This document shows positions 26,799-49,000 of a DNA stretch of 64,000 bases, piece by piece. The notes under the pieces were generated by a model. The model was given only the letters and a program-made list of their open reading frames with translations. It was not told where the DNA came from and did not search any database. A program made the translations under genes and the position numbers. This DNA is from Glandiceps talaboti. Lineage: Eukaryota; Hemichordata; Enteropneusta; Spengelidae. Where the stretch lies: positions 13,638,342 to 13,702,341 of the forward strand of contig NC_135549.1 in NCBI RefSeq assembly GCF_964340395.1. Direction: 5' to 3'. Position 1 is the first letter of the stretch, and every line of letters starts with the position of its first letter.

Positions 26799-26851
26799 AA
26801 TAAAGTATGAATGATTGGTACAGCTTATTTTCATCACTGGACATCAATAAA
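26799..26851 (+). promoter_or_regulatory. Candidate poly(A) signals of gene B
   Basis: AATAAA at 26799-26804 and again at 26846-26851, about 350-400 bp after the stop. A GT-rich (GTAT)n array starts nine bases after the second one and could serve as the downstream element. Confidence 0.5.
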
Positions 26852-26859
26852 CGGGACAT

Positions 26860-26996
26860 GTATGTATGTATGTATGTATGTATGTATGTATGTATGTATG
26901 TATGTATGTATGTATGTATGCATGCATGCATGCATGTGTGTATGTATGTATGTATGTATGTATGTATGTATGTATGTATGTATGTATGTATGTATG
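26860..26996 (+). repeat. (GTAT)n microsatellite 3' of gene B
   Basis: 137 bp of TATG units with a short GCAT block in the middle, just after the candidate poly(A) signals of gene B. Confidence 0.95.
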
Positions 26997-28042
26997 AGCA
27001 TATTTATTCGGGACAGAAGTATGCTCATCTATATATTGTTTTATTGAATGTATCATTATTTCTCATTTATGGTGGCATAGAACTTATTCAATCACGTGAT
27101 GGCAGTGATGTTATACATTAAATGTAGAATTTTAGTAACCCAATGATATATGATGAACAACTAATTTATATTTTATTGGATGATTCAATAATTTGATCTG
27201 CTTATTTTCAGTCATGGTGAAAAAATAAATTTTTGATATCATCTATCATCAGTTGTCAAATGATCACTGTTAAATCTGCACTAGCTGCTACTGGGACATT
27301 TTTTTTTCATCAAGTAACCAATGTTCATTAAAATATTACTTAGTCACAGTGGCCAATATTATCCGTAGGTGGTGTAGTGACAAAAGATTATTGGTTTTGA
27401 ATCTGTCGCTTTGTTAACTGCACTAGTTGTAACTGAAATATCATTTTTCGATCAGACAACTACAATATATTCACTGAAAATTGTTAAAATGCAAATAATT
27501 TGGCATTGTGAATATCAATCAGTGGTCGATATTATCCATACTTTTGTAGTTCAGAAACAGGTTAACATTAACTATGTCGTTGAGGGCGCTGATTTTGGGG
27601 TGCCACCCCAAACATAAATTTATAGTTAATACAGCTACAAAAAATACGTGTACCCACAAATGATGCAATGCCGGTTAAGTGGAGTGTACGATACTACGAG
27701 TAAGTTATTGTAACTAACAAAACATTTTCAAAAACTCATTCCAGCTTTAAGCATGACACACAGTGTTAAGGCTCATCCATGTCTTACTCACTATTGTGTT
27801 ACTTGTACCCCTCTACATATAATGTATTGAGCCTTAGTGGTCTGAGATTGAGCACTGTTCACTCTATCATATACATTGTATCTATACTGAGTTTTATGTC
27901 ATGTGCGTAAAGGGGCGATTCAAGGTTACTGGCCTATCTGCACATCAGCTTGCCATCAGTGACAGACTGACAAGAACCCGTTGTCAAAATGAACTGACCT
28001 AGCCCTTAAAAGAAGGTACTTGGGTGTGGTCCACCGGACAAC

Positions 28043-28659
28043 ATGGCGAAGAAAGAGGCTTATGATGTGAGCGGGGCTACAGCGGACCCCGCAAAGGGAA
28101 AGGGTGGTGTGTTCGTAAAGTATCCGATACTTTTCATTGTCATTATCTTGCTACTGATGTTATTAATAATAGTCAGCATACTGGTGTATTTTCTTCATCC
28201 GGGCTGGCAATGCTCCACCACCGATGGCCTGCCAACTGTACAACCACAGGCACGGAAACCATTCGAAGGTAGATTACCAGACACCCTCAAACCAACCAAT
28301 TACAACATTAAGATCCAGCCATACCTGGACGAAGAAGACGGCGCTAAACGGTTCTTATTTGACGGTGAAGTTGATATTTCTTTGAACTGTGAGAAATCGA
28401 CCAATGTCATTACATTACATGCACTGAAACTGAACATTGATGAAGACACGGTGAGAGTCAATGAAATCGACACCAATGAAGACATAGGTGTGAAGGATAT
28501 CTCTACGGATGAGGAATACGATTTCTTTATCGTGAAAACTAAGAAGAAATTACAGAGTGGTAAACAGTACAAGATTTCTATGGAGTACGTTGGAATGTTG
28601 AATAATTCAGACGTTAGGGCACTCTACCTGAGTTCGTATCAAGTTGGAAATGAAACAAG
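28043..28659 (+). CDS. Exon 1a: alternative or orphan first exon of gene C
   Basis: A complete M1 aminopeptidase first exon: ATG at 28043 (MAKKEAYDV), cytoplasmic tail, membrane segment at about residues 28-50, the YFLHPGW signature, then the N-terminal beta domain ([16 protein letters not shown]) to V-G-N-E-T-R with a phase-2 donor at 28660. It is 617 nt with no stop or frameshift. No exon 2 lies before the next first exon at 30619, so this exon can only reach a gene body by splicing over exon 1b to 32168. Splicing would be in frame and give a 987 aa form of gene C with a different tail and membrane anchor. Alternatively it is the remnant of a gene whose other 14 exons were deleted. Transcript data would decide. 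Confidence 0.75.
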
Positions 28660-29073
28660 GTATACACTTAAAGTTATTACAAGTATATTCGTTTACTAAT
28701 GTTCGGCGTTTGTATTTTGACAGGATGTTAATCTTGTAATGCATGCAGTACAATTCATTTTAATAGTATAGCAAGATTGTATTTCACCATTTTACTGTTC
28801 ACAAAACACACCATCTTATATTACGTTACTGTTGCAACATTGGTATATCACACACAAGAAAAAACTCACCGACGACAATGCAGTCATTTTTATCAAAGCA
28901 ACATGTCTACATTTGCATTCCGAGTGTTGACAGAAATGGTGTTCTCAAAGTCTGGGAGACAGGGTCCTAGAGACCCGCTATTCTTTACATCATGACCAGC
29001 TTATTGTACCCATAAGAGTCTATCATTGTACCAGCTGTCGTGATCTCAGTTGTTCTTATGAACGGGGCTACAC

Positions 29074-29266
29074 AAAAGCGTTGCATATTGAAGTAAACAT
29101 ACCAGCTTATGGGCAATTAGATCAAACAAGAATTTGTGGTCATTGCCCTTCATAAGCGTCCTTCACAAAATAATGAATCGAAGCTTTGATGGGATGAATG
29201 AAGTCATGTCTCGGTAAAATGCTGAACGGATTGAAATAAAGTTCGTACAAAGTTCACTATGATCAC
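29074..29266 (+). repeat. Duplicated upstream segment, copy 1
   Basis: A stretch of about 190 bp closely similar to 41371-41537, which lies directly upstream of gene D. Shared runs include GCGTTGCATATTGAAGT, AACATACCAGCTTAT and GAATCGAAGCTTTGATGGGA. Here it is about 1.35 kb upstream of exon 1b. It may be a duplicated promoter or first-exon flank. Confidence 0.75.
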
Positions 29267-29516
29267 TATTGCATTGCAATTACCCTATAACGGTAAGTTC
29301 TTAATAAAGACAAGCTTTAGACCAATCCGTCAAGCTTATGTGACATGCAATCACATTTTATTTATTTTATTATTTATTGCTAACACCGAAAAAAAACATC
29401 ACGTGCATTATGCAAGCAATGTATAGTACACACAATAGCATATTGAGCAGCTACATGTTTGTCGTCTAATGCATGGATCCTAGCTGGAAATAGCTTATGT
29501 GAGTCAAGCGGATTTT

Positions 29517-29655
<139 letters not shown>

Positions 29656-30618
29656 GCATATACAAATAGAATGGGCCTTGACCACGAAGGTCACCAGGTC
29701 ATCGTCACGATGAAGAGGTGTGGGCCTTCACCTATCATGGGGAGGGGGTGACTGACTGACATTTTCGTTACTTGCGCAGTTTTTTTTCGTGGGGTTACAG
29801 AGAAAAACTACGCATGTTGTTGTCAGATATGTTCAGTCTGACACACTTCCATTCCCAGCTTTCTATATTTACGTTATTTTCATATTTTTATTACTTTTAC
29901 ATTCCTACTTGTATGTTTCATTTATATTCAAAGTCCGATACATGTAATTACCCTTTTTATTCAGACTTTGAAGTTTGATTTTGGCATTTAAAGTCTTAAG
30001 CAGTAATACAAGCAGACAACGTTTGTTCTAACTTTCCTCGAATAAACTATTCTAGTATAAAATATTAATGTCAATGCATGTATTCTATGACATTGCTATT
30101 GCCTTCTGGGTTTGTTAGAACAGTTGATTGCTTGAACAATGTATAGATTCATCGATATTTTTGGTACATATAAAAACGTCATCAGGTTAGAGTTCAATTG
30201 AAAGGGATATACATATGCTTCAGTAAGTAGAATACTACTAGTGACTTTTAAATACGCAGCGTAGATCTCTCCCAAAATGTATAAACTCAGCTTGTGCCCC
30301 TTGCATTAATGTTTGGTAATGAAAGCTGACAATATCATGAATTTCTACGTTAAGATTGAAGGTCACGTTGAATAAGTATATTTACTGTACTAGGCCAGTA
30401 TGTTTTTCACGTTTAGAATTTTCATCAAATAATGCACCAATAATATATAACCTTTATAGTTAGCCTACGTATAGCATTTTTTGAAATGCGGGGTGGGTAT
30501 GGAGATGAGTCAAAATGATGGTCGAACAACACATTCGAACAACACACCGCAATGTGAATATGAGCAACCCCTTGTAGTAATAGGGTGGTGTCTTCAACTT
30601 GAAGTAACTGGGTTAAAC

Positions 30619-39488
<8,870 letters not shown>

Positions 39489-39947
39489 TAATGTCCACAG
39501 ATTTTAGGGAATAGAATCTTGTTATAATAAGTAGCCTAGAAATCATGGGCATTTCAATTTTTAAAATATATTTTTTTTTTGTAATTTAGGGTATACATAT
39601 ATACCAATTTTGTACCATGATTCAAGAACAGAATTTGCGGTACTATCCAAGATCATAACTACATTGTCAAGTGTTTTTTTATATAAGATGTTGAAATTTT
39701 TGAATACTGTTTGCGCTTTTCTCTTAAGTCGTTTGTCTAGATTCAGATTACAACTTTCTGACTCCAAGTCTCATAACAAAAAAAACGTTCCTCTCTCCGA
39801 ATTTAGACATTGGTCGGTCAGAACTCAAAGACTTTAAATTTACTGCTGTATTATTTCCTAGTATCCATCATGTTATAGAGTTTACAATTTTGCATCGACT
39901 TTTTGTATTGGCGACTATCTGACTATATTTCATCTCGTCAATAAGTA

Positions 39948-39953
39948 AATAAA
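39948..39953 (+). promoter_or_regulatory. Candidate poly(A) signal of gene C
   Basis: AATAAA at 39948, followed by a second AATAAA eight bases later, about 460 bp after the stop codon of gene C. Confidence 0.4.
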
Positions 39954-41370
39954 TGAATAAATCATACATAGTTTATGTTAGATGATCAAATACAGTAAAC
40001 GATAACGAATTATATTAAAACTATGTTAAATTCAGACTCTTCCAATAATTCCAATACACTAGTACTTCAGTCATATGTATGACGTAGGCTATTAGAGCGC
40101 CACCAGCAGTTTGTGTAAGATCATATGTTATATCTCATACTTCGTGCCACGCCTAATATATCGTGATAGAATAATCAATATGATTCATGCAAATGACTTA
40201 ACATCAATTAAAACACTTTCACTTAAATTCATTGGTATAGTCTTTGATTACTATGCCTCTCTGTGTTTTACCTAAGACCATTAACTTGTTTAGTGGTCTG
40301 AGGTTTTACGGTTTTTCATTAGAAGATTGTCAGCTATTCACACACACTCACTCGAGGGAAGCCAGATTATAAAGTTTCCATACAATTACAATTCGAAGTA
40401 CAACAAGCCACTCTCACTTGTGAAGCTGACAGTCGCTATATGTAGCAGGTAAAAACCACGTCAGAAATAAGCACAATGTGCCAGGGATTGGTCACTTTTT
40501 TGAGATACATGTAAGTGGATATAAACAATGAGATGTGTACTTTTAATTGTACTTCTAATTATCTTCAATAAAGCGTTTATCTTACACCTCTACCTGGTTC
40601 AATTGTTATGTGTAACATTATATAGCTTTTGTTAATAGCTGCATCCAGACAAACATATAGTCTTTTAGTCCTGTGTCCGTTCAGAATGACAACTACACCG
40701 CCCTGCTTCCTGAGATCAGTTACATATCGAGACATATAATTATCAGTTCTGTGGGCACTGGAAAGGAAATCACTTGTAAAAAAAACTAAATAACTATAAC
40801 CTCACCTGGCTGAAATTGGAGAAAGACTCCGGGTAACTATTTACTGTTGGGTACTTAATTAAGGTCAAATGGTAATTTATAAGTTGTTGTGTTCATACAT
40901 GACAAGGTTTGTCTTGTGCATTCAACTAGATATTTACATATATGTAACCTTGATGTACATGTAGAATAGGAGCAAAGTTCTTTTCAATCTAGTACTGTCT
41001 GGGTCACCGTTCATCGATTGTTGAGGTGTGGGTCATCAACGTCATGGGGGAGGGGGTTATGACAAGCTTGCATACGAGTATTGTTGTTATATGTGCAGCG
41101 TTCGTTACTTAGAATAAGTATCAATAATGTTCGCATTGTGCGATACACATGACTTTGTACATACACTCTGTACATATACCTGGCGTATAGAAGAAGTTGA
41201 ACTAGAGTTTTGGTTTTGATGAACAACGAGCAAATTACTATAGTTTCAACGAGGCTTAGATAATTTCCAATTTCATTAAACTTACTTTTTACTACTTATG
41301 TTAATTTCTACAAAATAATTGGAAGAGGGTTCAGGCTGAAGAAGGGACCAATTTCTAACCCACGGCAATG

Positions 41371-41537
41371 AGAAAGCGTTGCATATTGAAGTGAACATAC
41401 CAGCTTATTTATGTGCAATTAGATCAGACAAGACGTTGTGGTCACTACAGTGAATCGAAGCTTTGATGGGATGAATGAATTCAAGTCTCGGTAAATGCTG
41501 AACGGGTTGAAAGTTCGTACAAAGTTTACTATGACCC
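41371..41537 (+). repeat. Duplicated upstream segment, copy 2 (5' flank of gene D)
   Basis: Counterpart of 29074-29266, ending about 80 bp before the ATG of gene D. The position makes it a candidate promoter or 5' UTR segment. The immediate leader CCAGTGAAAGTTAAA is also shared with gene E (57087-57101). Confidence 0.7.
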
Positions 41538-41616
41538 CCTAGCCTTGCACACACCCACATATATGCACAAGCTTAGGTATTCGGGTCAGGGCTTTCTATT
41601 CCAGTGAAAGTTAAAA

Positions 41617-44600
41617 ATGGCGAAAGGTGACACTTATGTTGAAGGTGAAGGCACGGTTTACTCTGCAAGGGAAAGGAACGGATTGTTTGTCAAGTATCCT
41701 GTACTTGTAATCGCCATCATCTTGTTATTGGTGTTATTCATAATCATTATAATAGTGGTCTATTTCCTTCACCCGGGCTGGGGCTGTCCAAGTGCAGACG
41801 ACAATGGCCTGCCAACTGTACAGCCACAGATACACAAACCATTCGAAGGTAGATTACCAGACACTCTCAAACCAACCAACTACAGAATTAAGATCCAGCC
41901 ATACCTGGACGAAGAAGACGGTGATAAACGGTTCTTATTTGACGGCGAAGTTGATATTTCTATGAACTGTGAGAAATCGACCAATGTTATTAAATTACAT
42001 GCAGTGAAACTGAACATTGATGAAGACACGGTGAGAGTCAATGAAATCGACACCAATGAAGACATAGGTGTGAAGGATATCTCCACGGATGAGGAATACG
42101 ATTTCTTTATCGTAAAAACTAAGACGAAATTGCAAAGTGGCAAGAAATATAAGATTTCTATGAACTACGTTGGAATTCTAAATAATACAGACATTGTTGC
42201 ACTTTATCTGAATACCTATCAGGTTGGAAACGAGACAAGGTAAGGTATACATAATCATACGTAATTTATGTCTGTACCACCACCACCACCACCACCACCA
42301 CCACCACCACCACCACCACTGCTTGCTCTGAAACAGTATTGTCTTGCAGACAATCCTACAGGTTTTTGAAATTGTGAATGTAACACATGGTTTGTTACTA
42401 GAATCATGATATACATCAATACCACGATTGATCATAGGGGATCGGAGCATTTGTGAAATATTTTAATTTTACCAGTACTAGATATCACAATGCACTCCCG
42501 GTATTAGCCTTCCGAGCATAGGGAGACCTTCGTCGGGTTGCTTTTTGGTTTTTAGTAACAATTCGATAAACAATCTACCAAACTATATGTCAGATAACCA
42601 AAAATATTCATCAGCTTGGTAGCTCAAATGATTTACAAAGATCATAACGCACAAGCAGTTCAAGGTTCAAAGTTCAAAGTTTTTAGCATTGAGCTTTCGA
42701 TCTGTCTTTTGTCGATGATCCTCGTCAGAATGACAAATTCTAGTTAAACTCCCTAGTTACGTCTGACCACTGGGTGGCGGTATGATCAGCGGGTTGCAGA
42801 CAGTGGTCAGCTGTAACAATAATACATTAATTTGACAAATGATAAAAAATGATAGTAAACAGACATGTTACACACCGTGGAGATTTAGGTCACTGAACAG
42901 ACATACGTGCATGACAATACTAGTGCTGTTTAGCTCTAGACATTCGCTGAAGCTCAAGCTATGAATTTAAAGTATATATATCATGATTTGTATATATACC
43001 AACCGATACATGAAGTTTAAAACAGAAAGCTTTTTTGAAGTACAATTTCTATGAACTAGAGTGATTTTTACCATTTACTTAATTGTTCAAACTTTGTTCA
43101 TCTAACGAACTCTTATTACTTGTACAACGTTTGGTCAGGTATGTGTTAGCAAGTCAACTGGATACCGTGTATAGTCGTCGAGTATTTCCGTCATTCGATG
43201 AACCAGCAATGAAAGCTACCTTCGATATCATCATCAAACATCGAACCACCAGATCAGCTTTGTCAAATATGCCGGTAATCAGGAACGAGACTAACGGTGA
43301 CTGGAACACTGCGTACTTCGACACTACTCCGATTATGTCCAATTATTTGGTGGCTGTAGTTGTATCGGACTTTGTCTACAAAGAAAAGACAACAAAGAAG
43401 GGAGTTAAGGTAGCGTAACGTTTGAGTAGGTATGCTGTTTTGTTTTGCAATGGTAGCCTTGACTTGCTTGACTGTGAAGTAATAGATTACGAAAGATGCA
43501 AGTGGCAACACAAAAAATATGACAGATTGTGTACGGCCTTCGTGTAGTGATTTAATGATGCACCAGGATTCTTCTTTATCCGACACCCGTCTAATATGTG
43601 TTTGTGACGTGAATGTATATGAAAACGTTTACAAATTACGTTCATGTTACCCTGTATACCAACAAGTAATGTTCTATAGACGATTTTACGGTTCCAAGAT
43701 GCATTGCGCGAGAGGTTGTCGCTTACGTTCTTAAATTTATTCTTGCTTTATTACGTTTGAAATAACATTTTCATCAGGAAATGATGGAAATACATGTTGT
43801 AGTTAGCTCTACCATGCGTTCAATGAAAAATGACTGATTACACAACACCAACTCAATTATGGTAGTTTATTTATAGCACAGATTGATAATGTTCATTATG
43901 TGCCTTAGATTCGTTTGTGGTCAAGACAAGAATTGATAGAGACTGTCTACTTCAGCCTCGACTTAGGACTTCAAACAGTTGAATATTTCGAAGAGCTATG
44001 GAATATATCATATTCTTTGCCGAAACTAGGTAAGTAAATCTGACATATAAACTAGGATTTTACAGGAGAAATGAGGATGTCTTGGTGTTTTATTCATGAG
44101 ACACGATGTCTTTTTACATACACCGTACCGGCAACTTCAAATTGAAGAGAACCTTAAGTTAAAGGTGTGGGATGTGAAAGTAAACAATTTAAGTCTATGT
44201 TTAATGTTTTCAGCAGAAGCCTGTTCCTAATTCACTTTAAAGAATAACAGTACTTTTTATCACGTCTTTTCAGTGTGATTGAGTAAAGGATCCTGCTATG
44301 TGTGTTGTCTCTCTGGGCTTGTTGCTCTAGTCTGAGTTGAATTATGTCTATATTTACCATGAGTGAAACTCAAACGACAACTTCATTTCTCGTGTAATAG
44401 CGAACAACATTGAGGATCGAGTAGGTCGTGTCATGATTGGAGTGAGTACTGTGTAGCATGATATGATCAATGTATAAAATATGACCACTCAATGAATTAG
44501 TGACCCACTCCGAATATATAATTTGGAGAATCGTTTCTCAATTGGCAAAATTATTCATAATTATTGAGTTTAATTTGCAAGAATATCGATTCTCGAGACT

Positions 44601-44865
44601 TGACTACTCAGGACCCCTTCTAAACTTAGTCTATTAAATCGTTGTTAACAGACATGGTCGCTCTACCCGCGTTCAAGTTTGGAGCTATGGAGAATTGGGG
44701 TTTGATTCTGTATCGAGAAAAGTACATGTTATATGATAAAGCTGTCCATACACCAGTTACAGCCCAACGAGTTGCAAATCTTGTTACTCACGAACTCGTG
44801 CATATGGTAAGAAACTGACTGCCAGACAAAACTGACAAATGGACGAATATTGGGGACGGAGAGAT

Positions 44866-44906
<41 letters not shown>

Positions 44907-45966
44907 GGGACCAACATTCACAAGATATATTGACGAAGATGCAAATTGACTTTCCTGATGAATACTTCATTGCATTTCTTGATTATCGAAATTTGATGAA
45001 AGTATTCAATAGTTCAATATGTTAATGTTTCTCTGGTGAAGATCATTGCGTGCATATCTTTGTTTACACAGTGAACATTTTAATATGCAAATTGATACAG
45101 GTGCAGCCAACAGGCAAATTTATGGTTTTTATTTGCGATATGTTGTTTCAGACCAAAAGCGATGTTTTTGATAGAATCGCCACCCCCCCCCCCCCAATAA
45201 AATTGCGGGAGGGTATTTAGCTATTTTTATGTTCCCTCCCACTGGTGGTGAAGGATATCTGCCCCCCCTCCATCCTTCCATCTGGATTTCAATTTGCCCG
45301 CCAACCCACTGCCCACCCAATATTGAGAATTATTTACTCACTCTCCACCATGACAACATTAATTTGCGCTTTCCACTATACCAACAATTCATTTTGGCGT
45401 ACACAATGAGCGTCACCTTATAGACATCATTAAATGTTTTCCACTCCCATTGCATTAAAATCAGGACGTCTTTCTCGTTTGCTCCCCTCCCGCTACCGAT
45501 CGAAAAAAATTGCCCGCCCGCTAAACGAATTGTGTAAGAACAGTTTTTTTGGGTTTTTTTTTGCAAGAACAGCTTCGTTGACTGCACCGAGTCCTGTTGA
45601 TATACTTGTTTTTATAATTTTTTTTTTGTTCGGCAGTGGTACGGTAATTTGGTTACCAAGGCGTGGTGGAGTGATACATGGTTAAACGAAGGTTTTGCCA
45701 GACATTTTCAATTTGTTCCCGTCGATCAATTCCTACCTGAGTGGGACATCGTAAGTTTTTCATCATCTCAATATATACATGTATATGTACAAATGTTTTA
45801 AATTATAACAATATCCTTATATGTAAAGTATCATTGTATGCACTCAATTTAAATAAAAAATGGAATGCACACTGGGTCAATGAAGTTTTTTTATTTTTTT
45901 TTTTATACTTTTTCCTTACAACACGTTTGTTGAACATGCACAAGTAGTTTCGATTTGATGGTTCGG

Positions 45967-46010
<44 letters not shown>

Positions 46011-49000
46011 GTGAGTGATTGAGTGATTGATTGATTGATTATTTCGTAGATAGGGTTTGATGGCTGTCAATAAATGTACACAGCACTTACTACAGCGACT
46101 ATGTATACCTCAACTTGTACTACTCCTGTACGTACTACTAGTTCACTTTCTTGTTAGAGTAAATGTTTATGGACTCTTTGTGGTTTACCGTAATGAAAGA
46201 CAACTTCTACCAAGACTAAACTAGTCTATTTTTTGGGAACAGTACATGCACACCCCTGATATTGCTTGCCCGCTGTGAACATTTGTGATTCATTTCCAAA
46301 AGAGTTTGACTCTGTGAGTACAGATGTTCTCTTGCGTGTATTTTGCTCATTTTAGTATGACCAGTTTTACCAGGACCGTGTGACCTTCAAGTCTTTTAAC
46401 AATGATGCAAGTAGTGATTCACATGCCACTGTACGACCTGAAATCGGATGGGAGGACGATCTATGGAGCCAATTCGATACCAGGGTCTATGAAAGAGTGA
46501 GTTACAAAGTTCGAAGTATACGCTGGTGGGGGTGGGGGTGGGGGTGGTGAATATTTATTTCCACAGATCTGGGGTGGTGACATTTGTTCCCCAGGTGCAC
46601 AGGCATGAGGATTTAGAACGACCTTTCTGCTAGACTAAAATATACGTCATGTCGTTCAGCTCTAACCTGTCTTCTCTAGAGTGCTGACTCATAGAGCGAC
46701 ACAACACGTCCTATCACACAGACTACTACCACCACTTTGCAGGAACATAGTCACAATACAGTACATTTGTTTTTGCACTGAAATATATAATGTTACAAAA
46801 TTCCCATCGTGCATCACATGCACGTTGTAGTCAATGTCAACTTATAATACTCTTTTTTGCAGGGTTCCCACATAATCATGATGATGCGTAGTTTCCTAGG
46901 AGACACCATTATTTTCAAAGGATTCAGAAACTACCTCAAGAAGCATATTTATGGCAGTGTATACAGCTACGACTTATGGGCTGCACTTACTGAGGTATTA
47001 ATTGCACTTTGGTTAAATTAATTACACACATTTTAGATTAATGAAAAAAATGGGTTAATAATGTAACGCTTGTGTGTGTGTATATATATCTTGTACTACC
47101 AGTGCATGCATGCTAATTTGTTATTGGCTTACATTTATGTATTTATCATTAGAACATCTTAAGATTGTTATATTTGTAATTACAAAAATAATAGAATCCT
47201 TAGCTACCATTAACTATGAATTACATTTTTAGACATGAAAAGTACCTCATTTTTATGGGTGAGCCAAAAAAATACATTATAGTGTTGCGTATGGTTAATA
47301 TAATGGTGATATTGATTCACATGTTCGAATTTGAAAATAATCATCAAAAGTAAGATTAGCCAGCTCTTTCAAGGTTGTTTGCAAGTCTTAGGACCTGGTA
47401 TTTCTTACAGATGTCATCCTTATTTTCCTGGTTATCATTTGGCGTGTTTGGTATTGTATCGCCACATTCCTCTTTTATCCGTTCGTTACACGTATAATCT
47501 GTTGTCTCATCATTATATTTGCTCTTGTCATTTATATTTCCACGTGTATTATATTGAGAAGTTGATACTGACATTGTATCAATACAAAATTAAAAGGTAC
47601 ATATATTTCGCCACATCACTCCTCGAATGGTTTGGTTAAGAATTACACGTGTAGTTTGCTTAATACATTTCAGACGGCCAAGGAATCTGGTGTCAATATT
47701 GACATGAAAGAAGTGATGGATCCATGGCTGTTACAACTTGGCTTTCCAGTGGTTACTATCACACGTAAAGATGACACTACGGCAACCATCGAACAGAAAA
47801 TGTTTGTGTTGGATCGTGAAGATGAAATCCCTGACGCCCCGGGAGATTTAGAGTAAGTACATACACGAGTGTATATAAATTATTTTAAATGTGATCAAAA
47901 ATATCGCACTGAAGACTACACCCAGTGCAAATTGAGTAAGATATCACTTTACCAAAGTTTTTAAAATGAACTTTAACACACTCTATCTTTCCCAGCTACA
48001 TTTGGTATATTCCCTTGACATATATACATGCTGGTCAACCACTGACACCTTCAAATGGTCCCTCGTTGGCATGGTTGAACGGAACATTAACAGGTAAATA
48101 TGTGGTGATCTTAGATTAACAATGTTTTTGCCTGGATAAATTACTCTACTGCGATGCAAGAAGAACAAAAATATGCAAGTATTATTGTGCATGAACCATA
48201 AGCAATCAAACAAAATATCAGTTGTGATATACTGAGACAGTATCAAGTATAGAATATGTAATGTATTCAATGTAAAACTATTGACTGAAATATTTGAATA
48301 CGGGAAGTCATTTTCAATGGGACAACAATTGTCACTTTTAAGCATTTCATCGAACAAATAGTATAGCTAGCATCAGGAACATGCTGCCAAATGTTCCTCA
48401 AGTGTCGGTCAGATCTGATGGTTCGATGCCAGGAAGTGACATTACTTTAATTTTGTTGATGTAGTTAGAAGATGCTTCTACTTCTTAAGAATGCACGGTG
48501 TCTCCGCAATTCACTCCAGTACCCCCCTACTTGTGAAACTTTCCTTAATGAGAGAGTCTGTGATCGGCTCCTTGAGGTATGTTAGCTTTGTATGTATTTT
48601 CATAATTTATATTGTGTAAGCTTTTTAAAAAAAAAAATACAAAATGTCCTTCCAGGTGCCATCAATTTAAACGGTGCAACAGCTGATGATTGGGTACTTG
48701 GGAATATCTACCAACATGGTTACTACAGAGTTAACTATGACCTTGATAACTGGAATAAACTGATTTCACAACTTGCTACAGATCATGAGAAAATACCAAT
48801 ACAGAACAGGGCTGCATTGATCGATGACGTTTTCCATCTCGCGAGATCAGGTGACGTTGACGCTATGTTGGCATTTCAAGTCGCTGACTATCTCCGAAAC
48901 GAAGATAACTATTCACCATGGAAAGCAGCAATTTCCAATCTAGGTTACATTCAAAAAATGCTTGAGAAAACGCCTTCATACGGCAACCTTGAGGTATTGC

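Larger units (their letters stand above)
26448..28042. other. Spacer between gene B and the first exon set of gene C
   Basis: Contains the 3' UTR of B with poly(A) signals, a (GTAT)n array at 26860-26996 and about 1 kb of unique AT-rich sequence upstream of exon 1a. A TTAGTGGTCTGAGAT motif sits at about 27837-27851. No gene seen. Confidence 0.6.
39489..41616. other. Spacer between genes C and D
   Basis: 2.1 kb holding the 3' UTR of C, a TTAGTGGTCTGAGG-type imperfect palindrome near 40270-40304, and the duplicated upstream segment 41371-41537. No gene or core promoter motif recognised. Confidence 0.6.

Noticed and set aside
30481-30618. In-frame upstream extension of exon 1b by 46 residues
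   Set aside because: Paralogs all start at MA(K/R). The extension has no homolog and would put a long odd tail before the membrane segment, so it is more likely 5' UTR.
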